Shown: positions 46,401 to 58,900 of the stretch, piece after piece
Position numbering within the stretch: the first letter of the stretch is position 1
Layout: every line of letters starts with the position of its first letter
Assembly: GCA_037349315.1 (NCBI GenBank)
Contig: JBAIAC010000035.1
Coordinates: 11,360,501 to 11,424,500 of the forward strand
Origin: Chelydra serpentina
Taxonomy: Eukaryota > Chordata > Testudines > Chelydridae
DNA length: 64,000 bases
Reading direction: 5' to 3'
Position numbers and translations under genes: made by a program
The notes under the pieces: model-generated
What the model was told of the DNA's origin: nothing
Seen by the model: the letters and a program-made list of their open reading frames with translations, nothing else
The model's database searches: none

Positions 46401-49400
46401 AATTTCAAAGATGGAGTGGGTGGCCCTTTAATTTTGCGATATTACAAAAATTGCACCTTTCACCTTTAAAAATTGTAAATGGCCGAAGACCTGCACTAAA
46501 TCACTTGATCTTCATGCGAGTCAAGTTACTCTATCCTCACTGCTACTTTAGCACTGCAGAAAGGCAAACCCTTATAGACCCTCATTTAGATCTTGTTTCA
46601 TATACTTTTTTTTTTTTCTTGAAGAGCTGCGACCTCTATGCATGTACACATCCTTCCAGGCTTCCCTCCAGCCATCTCACTGTAGGGACAATACAAAGAG
46701 TACACAGCACGTTCATCCTTGCTCACATATATTGTTTGAGCTTGAATTCATGCTGACTGAGATATGTTATGCTAGTCTAGTGGCCTGTTGAGACCTCTAT
46801 TATTTCTACTAAAGTCTGTTTTAGTACTACATGTTCTCACCTACTTGCAAACCTTTGTCTGTTGCATCCTGTCTGACCTCTGGACTTTTAACCATTTGGG
46901 ATACAGACAATGGGATCTTGACCCTTGATTAGGCTTCCTGAAAATTACTGGTTTTATATATATATATATAAATAAATAAAGATTTATATAAATAAATCTG
47001 GCTTAAAAATCCAGGAACTTTCACATATTTTAACTTTCTTATGAGACCAAGGGGAAAGACTTGGATGTGTTTGTGTGCATGCACTGAATTCTTGTCTGTG
47101 ACTTAGCTTTAATTATGAAAGCAACTGAGTTCAGAAAACTACATAGTCAAATTAATTGTTCTGAGTACTTACAGGCCTAAATATCTTCCTGTCTGTATAT
47201 GCAGGAATTCCCACTAACTCCAACAGCAATCTCTTCTCTGCATCTGGGGGAAGAAGTTGGTTCAGAAATCTAGAGCCAAATCTGACTTGAGTGAAGCAGG
47301 TGCCACTCCTGTTGAAACGAGTCCAATCAATGAGAATAGCATCTGTTCACACTAGCATTGAACCTGGCCCTCTGTATGTTTTGTGGAAGGAGTTGCTGAA
47401 AAATGTACATATATGCCATATTGGTTTTAATTCCTCTATTTGAGATTATTTATTATGAACCATTATCCCGTGTCTCCTACACAGCAACAAGCCACCTGTA
47501 CTGACAGCTTCTAAGTACATAAGAAATATATCTTGGGTGCTGTGACATTTTATATTCCAAACTTTGCCCAGTGGCTGATGGTTTCTTCCTCAAAGTGACA
47601 TATTGATTGTAGGTACATGTAGGGTGAGTATGATTGTGTTCAGTATTTTGAGCTCATCATCTGTTATCCCATTCTTATTGTCATCCAAGGTCCAGACAGT
47701 ATCAAATTGGAAGCAGTAGTGTAGAAAATTACGAACAAATCAAAAAAAGACTACAGCTGTGAAATGAATCAAGCCACTGTTTCTACGTTTAGTATTTTCT
47801 TTGGTATAGAACATCTGTTACATATTTGGGGGGGCTTACAGCTATCAAAGCAAGAATGAAGCATTGTAATTGCTGTTAGACGGTATAGCACAGCCAGGTC
47901 ATTCAAAGTAACTGGAATCCAGTGGCGTAGTATCTTCATCAAATGTGTGATAATTTACTAACGCGTGGCAATGAAATATTGGGCTAGATTTCCTGATACA
48001 CTGTGGGTGCTCTGAGCCACACCGCTGGCCCTGAAGCCATTTTAACCAGCTGAGGGAGGATCATTCCAGTGTCAGCAGCAGTGGTGTGGCTAATGTAAGG
48101 GCTTGTATATTACACAGACTCCTTGCTGGCAGCATAACTGGGAGGGTGTGGCCAGAATGTCTTTATGCCACTTCTGTCTTGGACTGTATTTTGGCTACAG
48201 CTAACTGTTGCATTGTAATTGAAGTTGGGGAAACTGGCCCTGCTCCGAGTAGTGACTTGGTCAGAAGAGTACGAATATTAGCTTTAAACCACCTTTGCGT
48301 AACACCCACTGACCAGTGCTCTGTGCATTTCAGCAGCACCCCAGGACCTGGCCCTAAGTGTGGGAGCTTGTGTGTCAGTGGCCACAGGCTTAAGTGACTA
48401 TCAGTGCTAATTGTACTGGCATATGTACACAAGACTGACATAATCCCTAGAGGTTTGAAGCTGCTATTAAGCTTGTTCCTTCCTATTAGTTTGTGACCAA
48501 GAGGATAATGAAAAGATGAGAAATTTCAAGTTGACATACAAGTAAGAGAATATAGAGTTAGCATGGATAATTTTATGCACTGTCAAAGCAAAAAGGCTTA
48601 ACTAAATGTATGTGGGCAAAGAGAGATGCTGTCATCTTAATAAGAAATTAAGACAGACGCCTAATAATTGAATCATGTCTCTTGTCACATTTTGTATTTA
48701 TTTAATACATGTCTAGTGTTGTTTGAATGTAGTTCTGAGTTTCTCCTTTTAATCAGTATTGATTCAGGCTCTTGGTTCTAGTCATTAAAAATGACAATCA
48801 TTAATCCCTCTGTCATGTTACACTTCCAGCTTCCTGGTAGTATAGCAAATAAACTGTTCCATAACAGACGTGGGTTCAAATTACCTCAGGCGTAGGATTT
48901 TGGATATCAAAGGAAATGACTTGCTATACTTTAAACCTAAATTTTCAAATAAGATAATCTTATCTCTTCCCCCTCCCTTCTTATTTAGGAGCACTGTCAG
49001 TGTAGTATAAAGTGGCCTTAGTGTAAATGAGATTCAGGCCTGCTATATTTAAAAATGTGATCCTAAATTCCAGTGCAAAGATCTGAAGCCTGGGAGATGG
49101 GGAAACTGGTTTTGGAGCCTTCTTTTTAAAAACATACAAATGTATTCAGATTTAAGTGAATGTAGATCAAGCCTGAACTTCTGTGGCTTCCTCCATGGCT
49201 ACCCTGTCTTTCCCTCTTCCTACTCTCACTGTATTTACTCATATTTATTTTGTACAGCACAAGCTATATTCCCTCGCTGCTTCGTCTTCTGAGTTTCCAA
49301 AGAACTTCCATTTGGCTTTTTAGTTTCCAACACACTTTGAGCCTGAAGAAAAGACTTCAAATGAGCTGGTTTCAGTTCAGCATTACAGATCACTGTCCAG

Positions 49401-50094
49401 TCCTTGTCTGACAAGGAACTGCAGTGCCTTGCTTCTTTTTCTCTGCTCAGGAAACTCCCCATTCCCTGTGTCTGACTTAAAATAATTCATTTTTCTTTCC
49501 TGTTTCCTACAATCACCATTTTCTTCTTTAATAAAATTTTTTGGGCCCCTTTCATTCCCAGTTAAAAATAGTTGCTGCACTGAATTGCTTCAAACTCATC
49601 CATCCCTAAATATTAAGAATATATCCCTTCTTTATCACCAACGGTGATAGTGGTTTATTTCTCCCACCCCATCTCTGAAAGTCATTTTCATTGCCAGCAC
49701 ATGTAAGCTGTGTGAACCAATAAAGAGTATCTTGTGGCATATCAGAGCTTCAAAGATGACGCTACATATCACACCTCTCAAAAAGTGCCACATTATCCAA
49801 TGGAGATCTTAGAATACATCTCAGTCACATGGGTACCAGTTGCTGTAGCTTAACTACAGGCTTTCTATTCCTAATATAGCATAAAGGTAAGCAGGGGAAG
49901 GTGTCAGCTCATTAAGTGATCAGAGGAGAGTTTCTGGGGGACAGAGATGCGTGCTAGACAGTTAGTTTAAAATTGAAAACAATTATTAAAAAGTTTTATT
50001 TTAAAAAGGTGGTAAAATAAATACAGAAAGGTACAAAATACTTAGTCTAAAATGTTCAGAGATGCCGAGCACCCTGGCCTGCCATGAAAATAGT
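43473..50094. other. Intergenic, unassigned
   Basis: No gene recognised. Contains microsatellites (CA-rich at about 45104-45126, A-rich at 45709-45725, TA/AATA at 46946-46980) and palindromic-repeat relics near 44155-44215 and 47270-47380. 44330-44750 has the look of an old repeat but cannot be named. Confidence 0.5.
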
Positions 50095-50185
50095 AGGAAC
50101 TGGGGGTGCTCAGTGCCTTTGAAAAGATGGCCACACATTTAGGTGCCTAAATGTGTGGCCAAGTCTGAAAATATTGGCCGTTTTC
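50095..50185. repeat. Palindromic repeat with perfect 15-bp hairpin
   Basis: 50129-50160 is a perfect inverted repeat of two 15-bp arms around a 2-nt TG. Flanking 'gggggtgctcagtgcctttg' and 'gaaaatattggcc' belong to a known-looking palindromic family; related pieces lie at about 38365-38475 and 60640-60850. Confidence 0.75.
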
Positions 50186-51955
50186 TGGGGTATGTAGCTT
50201 TCCAGATGGTAGGCGATTGTATGGTCCTGATTATTTTCAATGGTGAGTCGGTACATAAATATTGTGCAGCGTTGTGTTAACGTCTCTGCTTTTCCCTAGA
50301 AAGCTGCACGTGGTGCACTCGCTATTGCTAATATAGAAGGGCATCCATATCTTGCATGGGACTTGCTCCCCTTGGCACATTGCTGTTATGTAAATACAGT
50401 TCCATCCCATTGAAATATCTGTGGATGCAGAAAGCAGTCCTCCAACAGAATTTACCTTCATCATTCTATTGAGTGTTAGTGGACAGTGTGTTCCCACCTA
50501 TGCAATGACCAGAAGTTGTGTGCCAAAACCCACAGATGCTGATGGAGCTGCAAGAAGCCATGGTCATCCATATGACATTCCCAAGGTCTCAAAATTCTCC
50601 TTCAGCTCCCCAGAACAGCTGTTTAAAGGGGGCTACCTCATTATGGATGGGGCTCTGTGAAAAGGTCATCTCTGTTGCCAGTCTCCTAGTAAACTCTGTC
50701 GAGGGGTGCCATCAATTTCCCAGCTGGTGGGCACTGACTTGCTGTCCCAGGTCTGCCCAATTCCTATACCAGCCCCTCAACCATTCACAACTTCTGACCC
50801 CACAGAGGGCTCCCTCCAGTGTTCCAGATTTGAGTTTTAGGTGAAAAACTGCAGTATTTTGACTCTGAAATGTGGGTGGGGTGCATCATGGGAGTTATAG
50901 TTCAGGTGCCTCTTGCTCACCTTCTACTCTATTGGCTTGGCCCCCTAGTCAGACTATTTCAAACGGCTTTAGGAGTAACCCATTTCTCAGAGGATTTTTC
51001 ACCAAGTATGATTTTTTGCTAATACAGCTTCCATTTTTTTTCTTTAGGAATTAGAGCAGTTCCTTCAGCTTTCTGTCAGGGAGTCCCAGTCCTCATTAAG
51101 CAATGCAGCTGCTGGTCTTCATCATCCCACCAAGTCGGTACTCTAGCTCCTCCTGGAGATTTTCAAACCTTTTTTTGTTTTGTTTTGTTATTGTTTAGTC
51201 TGCAGCAGTGTCAATGGGGACCTACTCTGGCACCTTTCTGGATAGAGAGGAATAATGAGACTCCACATTCATCAGCCACAGTCAGTGTGATTCTAAGCTA
51301 CGTGGAGCCTAATAACAACCTAGCATCACCTCCATCCCTTGGGGGGGGTGTCCCATCACTTAAATGAGATTTGAAAACAGCAGAAGGGACATCAGCTGCA
51401 GATAAGAGAAAAGTTTCAGTCTTGTAATGCATTTCTTCCCTCAGTATTCATTTACTTGACTCCTGCTTCTTGTCTGCCATTGTAAGCCCTTACAGCAATC
51501 CTCCTTACTCTGGCTGAGCCATTCAAAGGCCAGAGAGTCCCCTACTGATCAGCTGAGTTTGAGAGCAGTGACTCAGAGCCTGGGAGCTAACCTCTGCTCA
51601 TCCTGGAGCTATTGTCTTGAGTGATCTCTTCAGATATGAAAGCTAAAAATAAAAAGTCGCCTATTGTGGTCTCAATCGGCCTGCTTCACAATTACTCTGC
51701 CCGTCGTTTACACCAGAGCAAAGTGGGTGTGACATGCTGTATTCTGATTTCAATAGCTCTTTTACAAGCATTTTGCCCCAATGTAAAGGGCCACAAGATG
51801 CAGGGCAAGGGAAAATCATGCCTAGTGTCAATACGCTTGTCTGAATACTATGACTTTCCTATTGATAGGAGGTGGAACTAAAAGGTAAAGTGATTGAAGA
51901 GGAAAAGGTTATTAGAAGGTGATTTTATCAGCCAATGCCGGTTAGGAACAGTAAT
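50186..51955. other. Intergenic upstream of the promoter
   Basis: No gene or repeat I can name. Open frames at 50421-50844 lack domain features. Confidence 0.5.
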
Positions 51956-51964
51956 GAATTAAGC

Positions 51965-52075
51965 CTGACTCTACCACGAGGTGGTGGGTGGTATCCTCCC
52001 CCATTGTACAGGTAGGGAAACTGAGTCACAATGGGGCGCAGCACCTGGGTCAAGGTCACAAAGTGAGCCGGAGCT

Positions 52076-52080
<5 letters not shown>
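51965..52080 (-). repeat. SINE fragment (MIR/CORE-like)
   Basis: 'ccattgtacaggtagggaaa' followed by 'ctgagtcacaatgg' and 'caaggtcacaaagtgagc' is the CORE-SINE body read on the minus strand. It adjoins the A tract. Confidence 0.6.

Positions 52081-52111
<31 letters not shown>
52081..52111 (+). repeat. Poly(A) tract, 31 nt
   Basis: An uninterrupted run of 31 A residues about 265 bp upstream of the CCAAT box of the promoter. Confidence 0.95.
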
Positions 52112-52112
<1 letters not shown>

Positions 52113-52347
52113 CACCTGGTTCCTAGTCCTGCCCTTTAGTCACAGTGAATGTGGGGCTGCACAAAAGCGGATTGTCACTCAGCATTCCGCTCAGAAAGTG
52201 CTGCTGACGGATCCTCTGCCTGGCTCGGGCTGCGGCTCTCCGCCCCCCTCTCCCCCTCCTACCTGGCTCTGCTGGAGAGGGGGCGCCCGCCCGGCTGCGT
52301 GCGGGCCTCGCTCCTCCCCTGCTCCCAGCCCCGCACAGGTGTCCGCT

Positions 52348-52352
52348 ATTGG
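52348..52352 (-). promoter_or_regulatory. Inverted CCAAT box
   Basis: ATTGG on the plus strand (CCAAT on the minus), 23-34 bp upstream of the CRE. Candidate NF-Y site by sequence and position. Confidence 0.5.
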
Positions 52353-52359
52353 GTAGAAT

Positions 52360-52367
52360 ATGCAAAT
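52360..52367 (+). promoter_or_regulatory. Octamer ATGCAAAT
   Basis: A perfect consensus octamer (POU-factor site) between the CCAAT box and the CRE. Confidence 0.6.
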
Positions 52368-52374
52368 GATCGGG

Positions 52375-52382
52375 TGACGTCA
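52375..52382 (+). promoter_or_regulatory. Perfect CRE TGACGTCA
   Basis: The full palindromic cAMP-response element, 7 bp downstream of the octamer. In a CpG-rich promoter this suggests CREB/ATF control of the downstream gene. Confidence 0.7.
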
Positions 52383-52399
52383 GGCTGCTCCGGTCCAAG

Positions 52400-52735
52400 C
52401 AGCAGAAATAGGGCAGGATTCAGCATTTACACCCTCCTAGCTCCTGGATTGCGACTGACACCAGCGCCAAGATTGTGTTGTGGTTTTTCCCCCCCCTTCT
52501 CGGTCTTTTGTTTAATCCCCCTTGGTTTTTTCCTTCTTCAGGCTCCAGCCTTTCGTGATTTCCTTCCCTCTCCCCCACAAACGCTCCTGCAGACTTCGGT
52601 ATCCTTCCTCCCCCAGGGGAGATTTTTTTAAAAAAACCAAACACACCACAACTCTGACATCCTTTTCTTCTTCTTCTTCTTCCAGCTGCTACAGGCTTTA
52701 AACTGTGCTCGCTGTCTGCCACGGGGATACTACAG
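52400..52735 (+). other. Candidate untranslated first exon of an unidentified gene
   Basis: Downstream of the CRE cluster the sequence ends in CAG|GTGAGT, a full-consensus splice donor (GT at 52736). The transcription start is not visible as a TATA box and is placed arbitrarily near 52400. The segment is rich in pyrimidine tracts and shows no convincing coding frame, so it is probably 5' UTR. An alternative is a 50-nt exon 52686-52735, since a (CTT)n tract ending CCAG at 52685 looks like an acceptor. The gene's coding exons are not in the window and I cannot name it. Confidence 0.55.
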
Positions 52736-55404
52736 GTGAGTAACACGATAGAAGCCTCTGATTACATTGGACGGGGGGGGCGGGGGGTAGGGGAGGGAGA
52801 GGCATGGGCAGTATACCCCCCCCCCCAGTAAGGTTAGTGTATCCGTGTTGTGGGGTTTTAAAACGAGCTCCCGTTCCTTCCAGCGTCCAGCCACATGTCG
52901 GCTCGCGGGTGTTAATTCGGAGTCGCTAATGATGACTGTCAGAGTTTGCAACGTTAAGTTAGCGGAGGGTAGCCTGGGTTGCACCGAGCAATTTCTGCGC
53001 CGGAATGCAGCGGAAGGGCTGTGGTTAGGGGGAGGGAGGGAGCGGCTTTGGAGGTGCGATACTTTAACCCCCGTGCACTGGACCCGGGACCCCGTAGCCC
53101 AGGGCAATCCCGGGGGGGGTGGGGGGGCAGTCCCAGGCTTGCCATCTCTCTCGCGTTTGCCGCTGAGCATTTCCTGATGTGCATCGTGCGCTCGCGGGGC
53201 TCAGGGGAACGAGCACCAGAAGCTATGGGGAGAGAGGGACGAGCATCTGACCGTTCATTTTTGCCAAAGCGGCTTATCCTGCATCTTCCTATGGGTCTGC
53301 CCCTTCTCGTGTTTACTTGCTACACACTCAAACTTGTAACAGCAGAGGCAGCAAATCTGAGAGGAGCAGGAAACCGTGGTGGAGCCGCCGAGGCAAGGGG
53401 GCCGCGGCCGTCCAAATAGCCAGCCCCCCAAAGAGCTGGTTATAACCGGATCCTAGAGAAACCTCCTGCTGTGGGCTTTCTCTGCCCCCTTCTCTCTTTC
53501 CTCACTCCTCTGGCTCTCCTCGAGCTCAGGGCGCTGGGCTCACCCCCGTCATCTGCTCAGATGACCCTGACGGAAACCCGGGTTTAGCCGCAAGACTTTT
53601 TTCTTGTTGACAGGGCTCCAGAGAGCAGGGGACGGACCAGGTTGCCCTGCCGTTGGTGGAGCAAAATGAATCGTGGGATCCAAGCTGGGCTCGGAGAAAG
53701 CTGCCTGGGTCGGTTTCCCCACTGAACGCCTCTAGGCGCAGTAGTTAGAACAGCCGGTTGAGTGTCTATAGACCCTTTTCCAGCCAGACCCGCAGCGTTC
53801 CCACGGCTGGAAGGGCGTTATCGAGTAACGGGCCGGGAGATCGATCTCCCAACTCCGAGAGCTTGTCTAGCCACCTTCCTTTCTCGGTTTGGGGGCTGAG
53901 AAAGGAGCCAGGACATCTTGGTGAGACACGTTCAGGTTCTCCCCCTCCCCCGCGCCCCATAACAACCCAGCCTCCTGCACGCGTTTACACTCAGGACCCG
54001 CTAATCCGGTCTCTCTTGAGTTACTTGTTAACGGACTCCTGACATTATTGGAGGGTGGGTTCTTGTGTGTGGTGTCATTTGTTGCCCCCTTCCCGCCCAC
54101 ACCAACCCCCCCCCCTTTTGGCAGGGGATTTGGTTTCAGACGCTGTGTTGCTTTCGAGATAATCAGGAGTCCTTTAAGGCAAGAGGTTAGCTTAATTATG
54201 GGAAAATGGGAAGCCCAGAGGCAGGCTGAACTGCACGGCACGGAGCTGTAGAGAAGGCTGACATCGGGGAGAAATCTTCCCCTGCGCTTCTGAACGTGTA
54301 TTTACGTGTGGGGCGGGGAGGGGGGAGTTTATTTAACTAGTTTGGAAATATTTCTCCTAGTTTTTAAAAGGCCGCAACGCTCACTTAAAAATGCAGCTTA
54401 AAGCTGCTCATTGCCTCCTTGGTTATTAGATGAGATCAGGCTTTTTTTGGGGGGGGGGTGGGGGCGGTGCGTTTAGCGTTTGTGATGATTTAGTTCACCG
54501 TATTCTTTAGGATCGTGTCTCTAAGTGTAAACCGGCGTGCGGGGGGACTCGGGGGAGGGAGTCCTGGGTTGTTTTGAAGGACGTCCCATCTCATTCAGGC
54601 TGCAGCGCAAAAGAATTAGGAGACACTTCACAGGGCTGGGGTTCTTTTTAAACACTCTCGTTCGCGGAGCAAGAAGCCAGGAAGACCGAGTTTTGTGTTT
54701 TGAAACGGGAACTGGGAGTGTGAGCTTGTTCCGTCCCCTGCCAACATTCATGGGCAAAATAGCTGAACCACAGATCTCTCTCGACACCTCGTGAGCTTCA
54801 CGAAATAGATCTGATGGTGTTAGGGACGGAGGGGTGGGAGAGAAAACACAGCCGCCCTTTGGGCTTTGCTGAGAGAAGGAGCTGTCCGCGGGATGTGGTC
54901 CTGAATTCCCCCCATGAAGCTTCAGCTGCGTCTCTTCCCGGTCTTTGGCCCCTAGGTGTCGCCTCGGTGGTTGTTCTGCCTTTTACCATTGTAACAAAAT
55001 GGTTCTTAAAAACAACGACGACAAAAACTTGGAATTTACCAAAATCCACCCGTGCCCGTTGAAGAATTTGTGACAACCCAGTTCCCTCCCCTCAACTCCA
55101 CGTTTGCTACGCGGGATTCAGATCCTTACTCCAAACGGAACTATATCACAGCACAAATCTAAGTGTAGAAAACAGTCATCACAGCTTAGTGTAGATGGGA
55201 AATTGCCCCATACCTCGAAAGAGCCTCTGCTTCCTGCCAAACTAAAGGGGACGTTAATGGTTATCTTCAGAGACGCTAGGAAGATGAACTCGGAGACATG
55301 CATACAAATAGTTTTCCCCTTAAATAAATGTAATTAGTACTCGGAATGGCTGGTTGAGTGTGTGTGTGTGTGTGTATTTACAAACCTGTTATCGTTCTAT
55401 AGAT
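52736..55404 (+). other. Presumed first intron, proximal part
   Basis: GC-rich DNA grading to AT-rich. It holds G runs at 52771-52795 and 54449-54470, C runs at 52808-52818, and a TG microsatellite at about 55357-55374. No acceptor/exon pair is convincing. Confidence 0.45.
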
Positions 55405-55530
55405 CTGGGTCATTTAGATCATGGTAGCACCCAAAATGTGCTAGGTGTTTTCCAAACATAGAGTAAGACCCCCAGTCTCTGCCCTGAAAAGCAAACAATT
55501 TGGAAAGATAAATGGGAGGTAATAGAAAAG
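55405..55530 (+). repeat. Interspersed repeat, family X copy 3
   Basis: 'gtagcacccaaaatgtgcta' followed by 'ggtgttttccaaacatag' and 'ctctgccctgaaaagcaaac': same block order as 63165-63250 and 4600-4830. Confidence 0.6.
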
Positions 55531-55689
55531 CGCAAAAACAAAAAAACCCTAGGGTGGACAAAACAGTAGCTACGTTGCTAGTCTGCTTGTTTGTGTGTTT
55601 GTTTAAAGTTAAACATACTCAGTTTTAGCTCTGTCAAGCTGTGTGTGTGTGATAGTAGATTTTTATAGATAAACTGCTAAGTGGTAGAG

Positions 55690-55898
55690 CAGGGGTTCTC
55701 AAACTGGGGGTCAGGACCCCTCAGGGGGTCACAAGGTTATTACATGGCAGGCCAGCCTCCACCCCAAACCCCGCTTTGCCTCCAGCATTTATAATGGTGT
55801 TAAATATATTTTTTAAGTGTTTTTCATTTATAAGGGGGGTTGCATTCGGAGGCTGCTATGTAAAAGGGGTCACCAGTACAAAAATTTGAGAACCACTG
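55690..55898. mobile_element. Non-autonomous hAT MITE, copy 2
   Basis: A 209-bp element with ends 'caggggttctcaaact' and 'aatttgagaaccactg'. The 8-bp flanks TGGTAGAG (55682-55689) and TTGTAGAG (55899-55906) differ at one position. Same family and orientation as 18437-18659, with a short internal deletion relative to it. Confidence 0.9.
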
Positions 55899-55906
55899 TT
55901 GTAGAG

Positions 55907-58900
55907 GAACCAACCAGAGTGAGAAGGCTTTTGGTTAAAAGTTTAGATACTTAAAAAAAAAAAAATCAAATGCAGTCACCCAACTAAAAAGATGTCACCA
56001 ATCTTGAATCAACACAGCTGGTCAATGAGAAGCAGTACTGCTCAAAGTTGACTCTCAGGAACTTTCTTAAACCTGAGGCCATGGTCTATTGCTGTTGCCC
56101 TTAACCAAGGTCAACATCTGTGTAATGCAGCATACAAGGAGAAGAGGAACCATGTGTTCATAAAAAGGGCTCCTTTCCCACCCAAAATAACAGTAGAATT
56201 GCACATCACTTCTTCAGTTGAGGATGACCTTGAACCTATGATCTTTGCATTCATGATTTACCACCACTTACCCTGCAACTGACATTGAAGAATGCTGAGT
56301 TAAAAAAATATCTGGCTTCTCTCCTACCTTGCCCTTTTAAAAGTCTTATTTATGGATTGTGCAAACAGCTTTCCAGTATTATTGACATTTAACTAGTCAG
56401 TCATGTGGGGGTAATGAAGTGATATTGTGGAAAAACACTTTCCTGAACATAACCACAAAACAAACCATAGGACTAAACCTTGTGGAAAGATCACATCAGA
56501 GGTGATGCAACAGTTGAAGATGCAAACAGAAGGTCCAGTCCTGAAAGGTATTGAGGGACACCTGAATGTCCTTCACTCCTGTTGATGTCAAAAGGACTTG
56601 AGGTTTTCAGAATCTCTCCAGTAGCATATAGTACCTTGCAAGAATGAGCGTTAGACAGCGATCCAAACAGCGCTCAACAAAGTATTCAGCTGTTATTTAA
56701 AATTTGTACAAATGCTCCCTGTCTTAAATAGGATGTGTGACACAATTTTACATATTGCGCGTGGTACCATTTAGGCCCCTCATTCATCAAAATTGAAATA
56801 GTATAGATAATTAATTGGAAATGTAATTTAACTTCATGGTTTGCTGAAAGGTTACCTTAGAATGATTTTTCATGACTACTTTCTCAGATTTAGTAGCATT
56901 TTACAAAAATGACGGGTATCAAAATGATTTTACAGGTCACAGAAACACTCACTAATTATATAATAAAGCAAACTTGAACCTTGTACTGGAGGAACTAAGG
57001 GCCAGATTCTCAGCTGGTGTAAATGGATCCAAGTTATGACACCTCATGATTTGGCTGTAACATTTTCTCTTCTAACAGAATAGATTTTTAGGAAGCTAGG
57101 ATATAACCTTTTCTGTTTAATGTAGGTTTGGCTGAAAAAGATTAGTACCTTACAATAGTTCTTGTCTTTCTATATCTTTAGAATGAGACCCAACTTAAAA
57201 ACCTGAAAACAGCTGTGTTAAGAAAGATCATTCTTAAGCTCTTATTTGTATTATAGCAGCACATCTGGGATTCTGTCATGATTCAGGGGCCCCATTGTGC
57301 CAGGCACTATCCAAAAAAGGGGTTCTTTATAATAACTAGAGTGTTTTTTCTTTTAATTGTGCCATGTTTCTGCTGCCCTTATGCATAGTAAGTACTCGTG
57401 GGGTAAAGCACTACTGTCCAGGAGTAAACATTTTAAAATCTAGCTCAGTGTGGGGGAAGGAACCCTAAATTATACATGTTCATATTGCATCTTCAACTTA
57501 AATTATTAGGGCCAAACTTATCCCCGATGTAATTATACTGTAGCTAGTGCAGATACATCAAACATGAACCCCAAAATTCATCCATTCTTAAAACAAAATC
57601 AGATTTACTGAGACTTTAGAGAGTTTAATTTTAAATTATCTAATATATTGGAATCCTTTCCCCTTGCTTGCACACAGGTTATGAAGAGTAGGTGTGTGAC
57701 AGATTTTTCTGAGCTCTCAAGAGATTTCTAGTGTTCAGCCAAGCACTTTGTTCAGTAGTTGCTCTTTTTATACAGATCAGCTTGCCTAGGCAAGTCCAGA
57801 CTGAGAGACGTACATGGAGAAGGACTGCCCATGTGTGCTTATGTTTTATATATATGTCTCCCAAATTAGGAGAAAAAACTGGTGGCACATCACCAATGAT
57901 GGGCCTGATCCAAAGCCCATTGCAATCAATGGATGTCTTCCTACTGAATTCAATGAATTTTGGATCATCATTTATTTTAAACTTCATTGAGCATTATACA
58001 GCCATTTAAGATGCAGTATTTGAGAATTAAGGGCCCGATTCTGCAAGGAGTAGAGCCCCTCTCATTTAACTATCTCAACCCTTAACTGAAGCAACTCTGT
58101 GCAAGACAATGCTGCTGAGCTCCTCCAAGGATTTGGTTCTAATTAAATTCCTAGCATCTGGGACTTATGACAAAATGGGAATTTTTGCTCAATTACGGAT
58201 TACAGAATTGGGCCCACATTTGTATTTCTGGCATCTGAATGAACTAACCCAGAGAACGCTCAGATCTATACTGTGTATTAATATAAATGTCAGTATTAGA
58301 GTAAAACTAATTAAAATATTGCCAGGCAGTATTGCTATAAAAATAAGTAATCTGTAAATTGAATTGAGAAAGATCCAAGTTGTTCAAATCACATTAAAAA
58401 TCTATTGGTGTTATTGGAAGGCGATTGTTGTGCTGGTAGTTTTAATGTTATATGCAGCTATTATCTTATCTAATCTGAATAATTTATCATGTTTCCATGC
58501 AGTTAGTTAGAATTAGTAACTGGGCATGGCTAGTTCTTTGATGTTTGAGCTCTGGAGTCATAACTTCCAACTGCAGATAAGTCAGAAATCTCCAGAATTG
58601 CAAAGTGAAATTGTTCTATTTGCTGTGACTGTATCAACAAATGATATAAAATGCCTCTATGAAAATGTAAGGAATAGGACTGCGGTGCCAGAGTGGTTTA
58701 TAATATAATATATATATATATATTTGTAGCTTATTGATATAGTGGCTTTGGTTTATTACACATTTATTTATGGCTCTAATAGCATTACATCTGAGAGTTT
58801 CTAATGAGAATTTAGAAAGCCTAATAAATTCTGATTTCACCCTGATCTCTTTCAATTGATGGTGTTTAGAACAGTATTGAGGAATAGGGAGGCCTTAAGT

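Larger units (their letters stand above)
52190..53420. promoter_or_regulatory. GC-rich, CpG-containing promoter region
   Basis: GC content and CpG density rise sharply from about 52190, against AT-rich DNA on either side, and fall away after about 53420. The island covers the CCAAT/octamer/CRE cluster, a candidate first exon and the start of its intron. This is the pattern of a vertebrate CpG-island promoter. Confidence 0.75.

Noticed and set aside
47930..47945. Possible end of a hAT element ('cagtggcgtag')
   Set aside because: Only one end is visible; no partner end or duplication found nearby. A similar lone match occurs at about 44344.
52149..52631. 160-codon frame across the promoter
   Set aside because: It spans the CRE/CCAAT cluster upstream of any plausible start and has no domain; more likely GC-rich chance openness.
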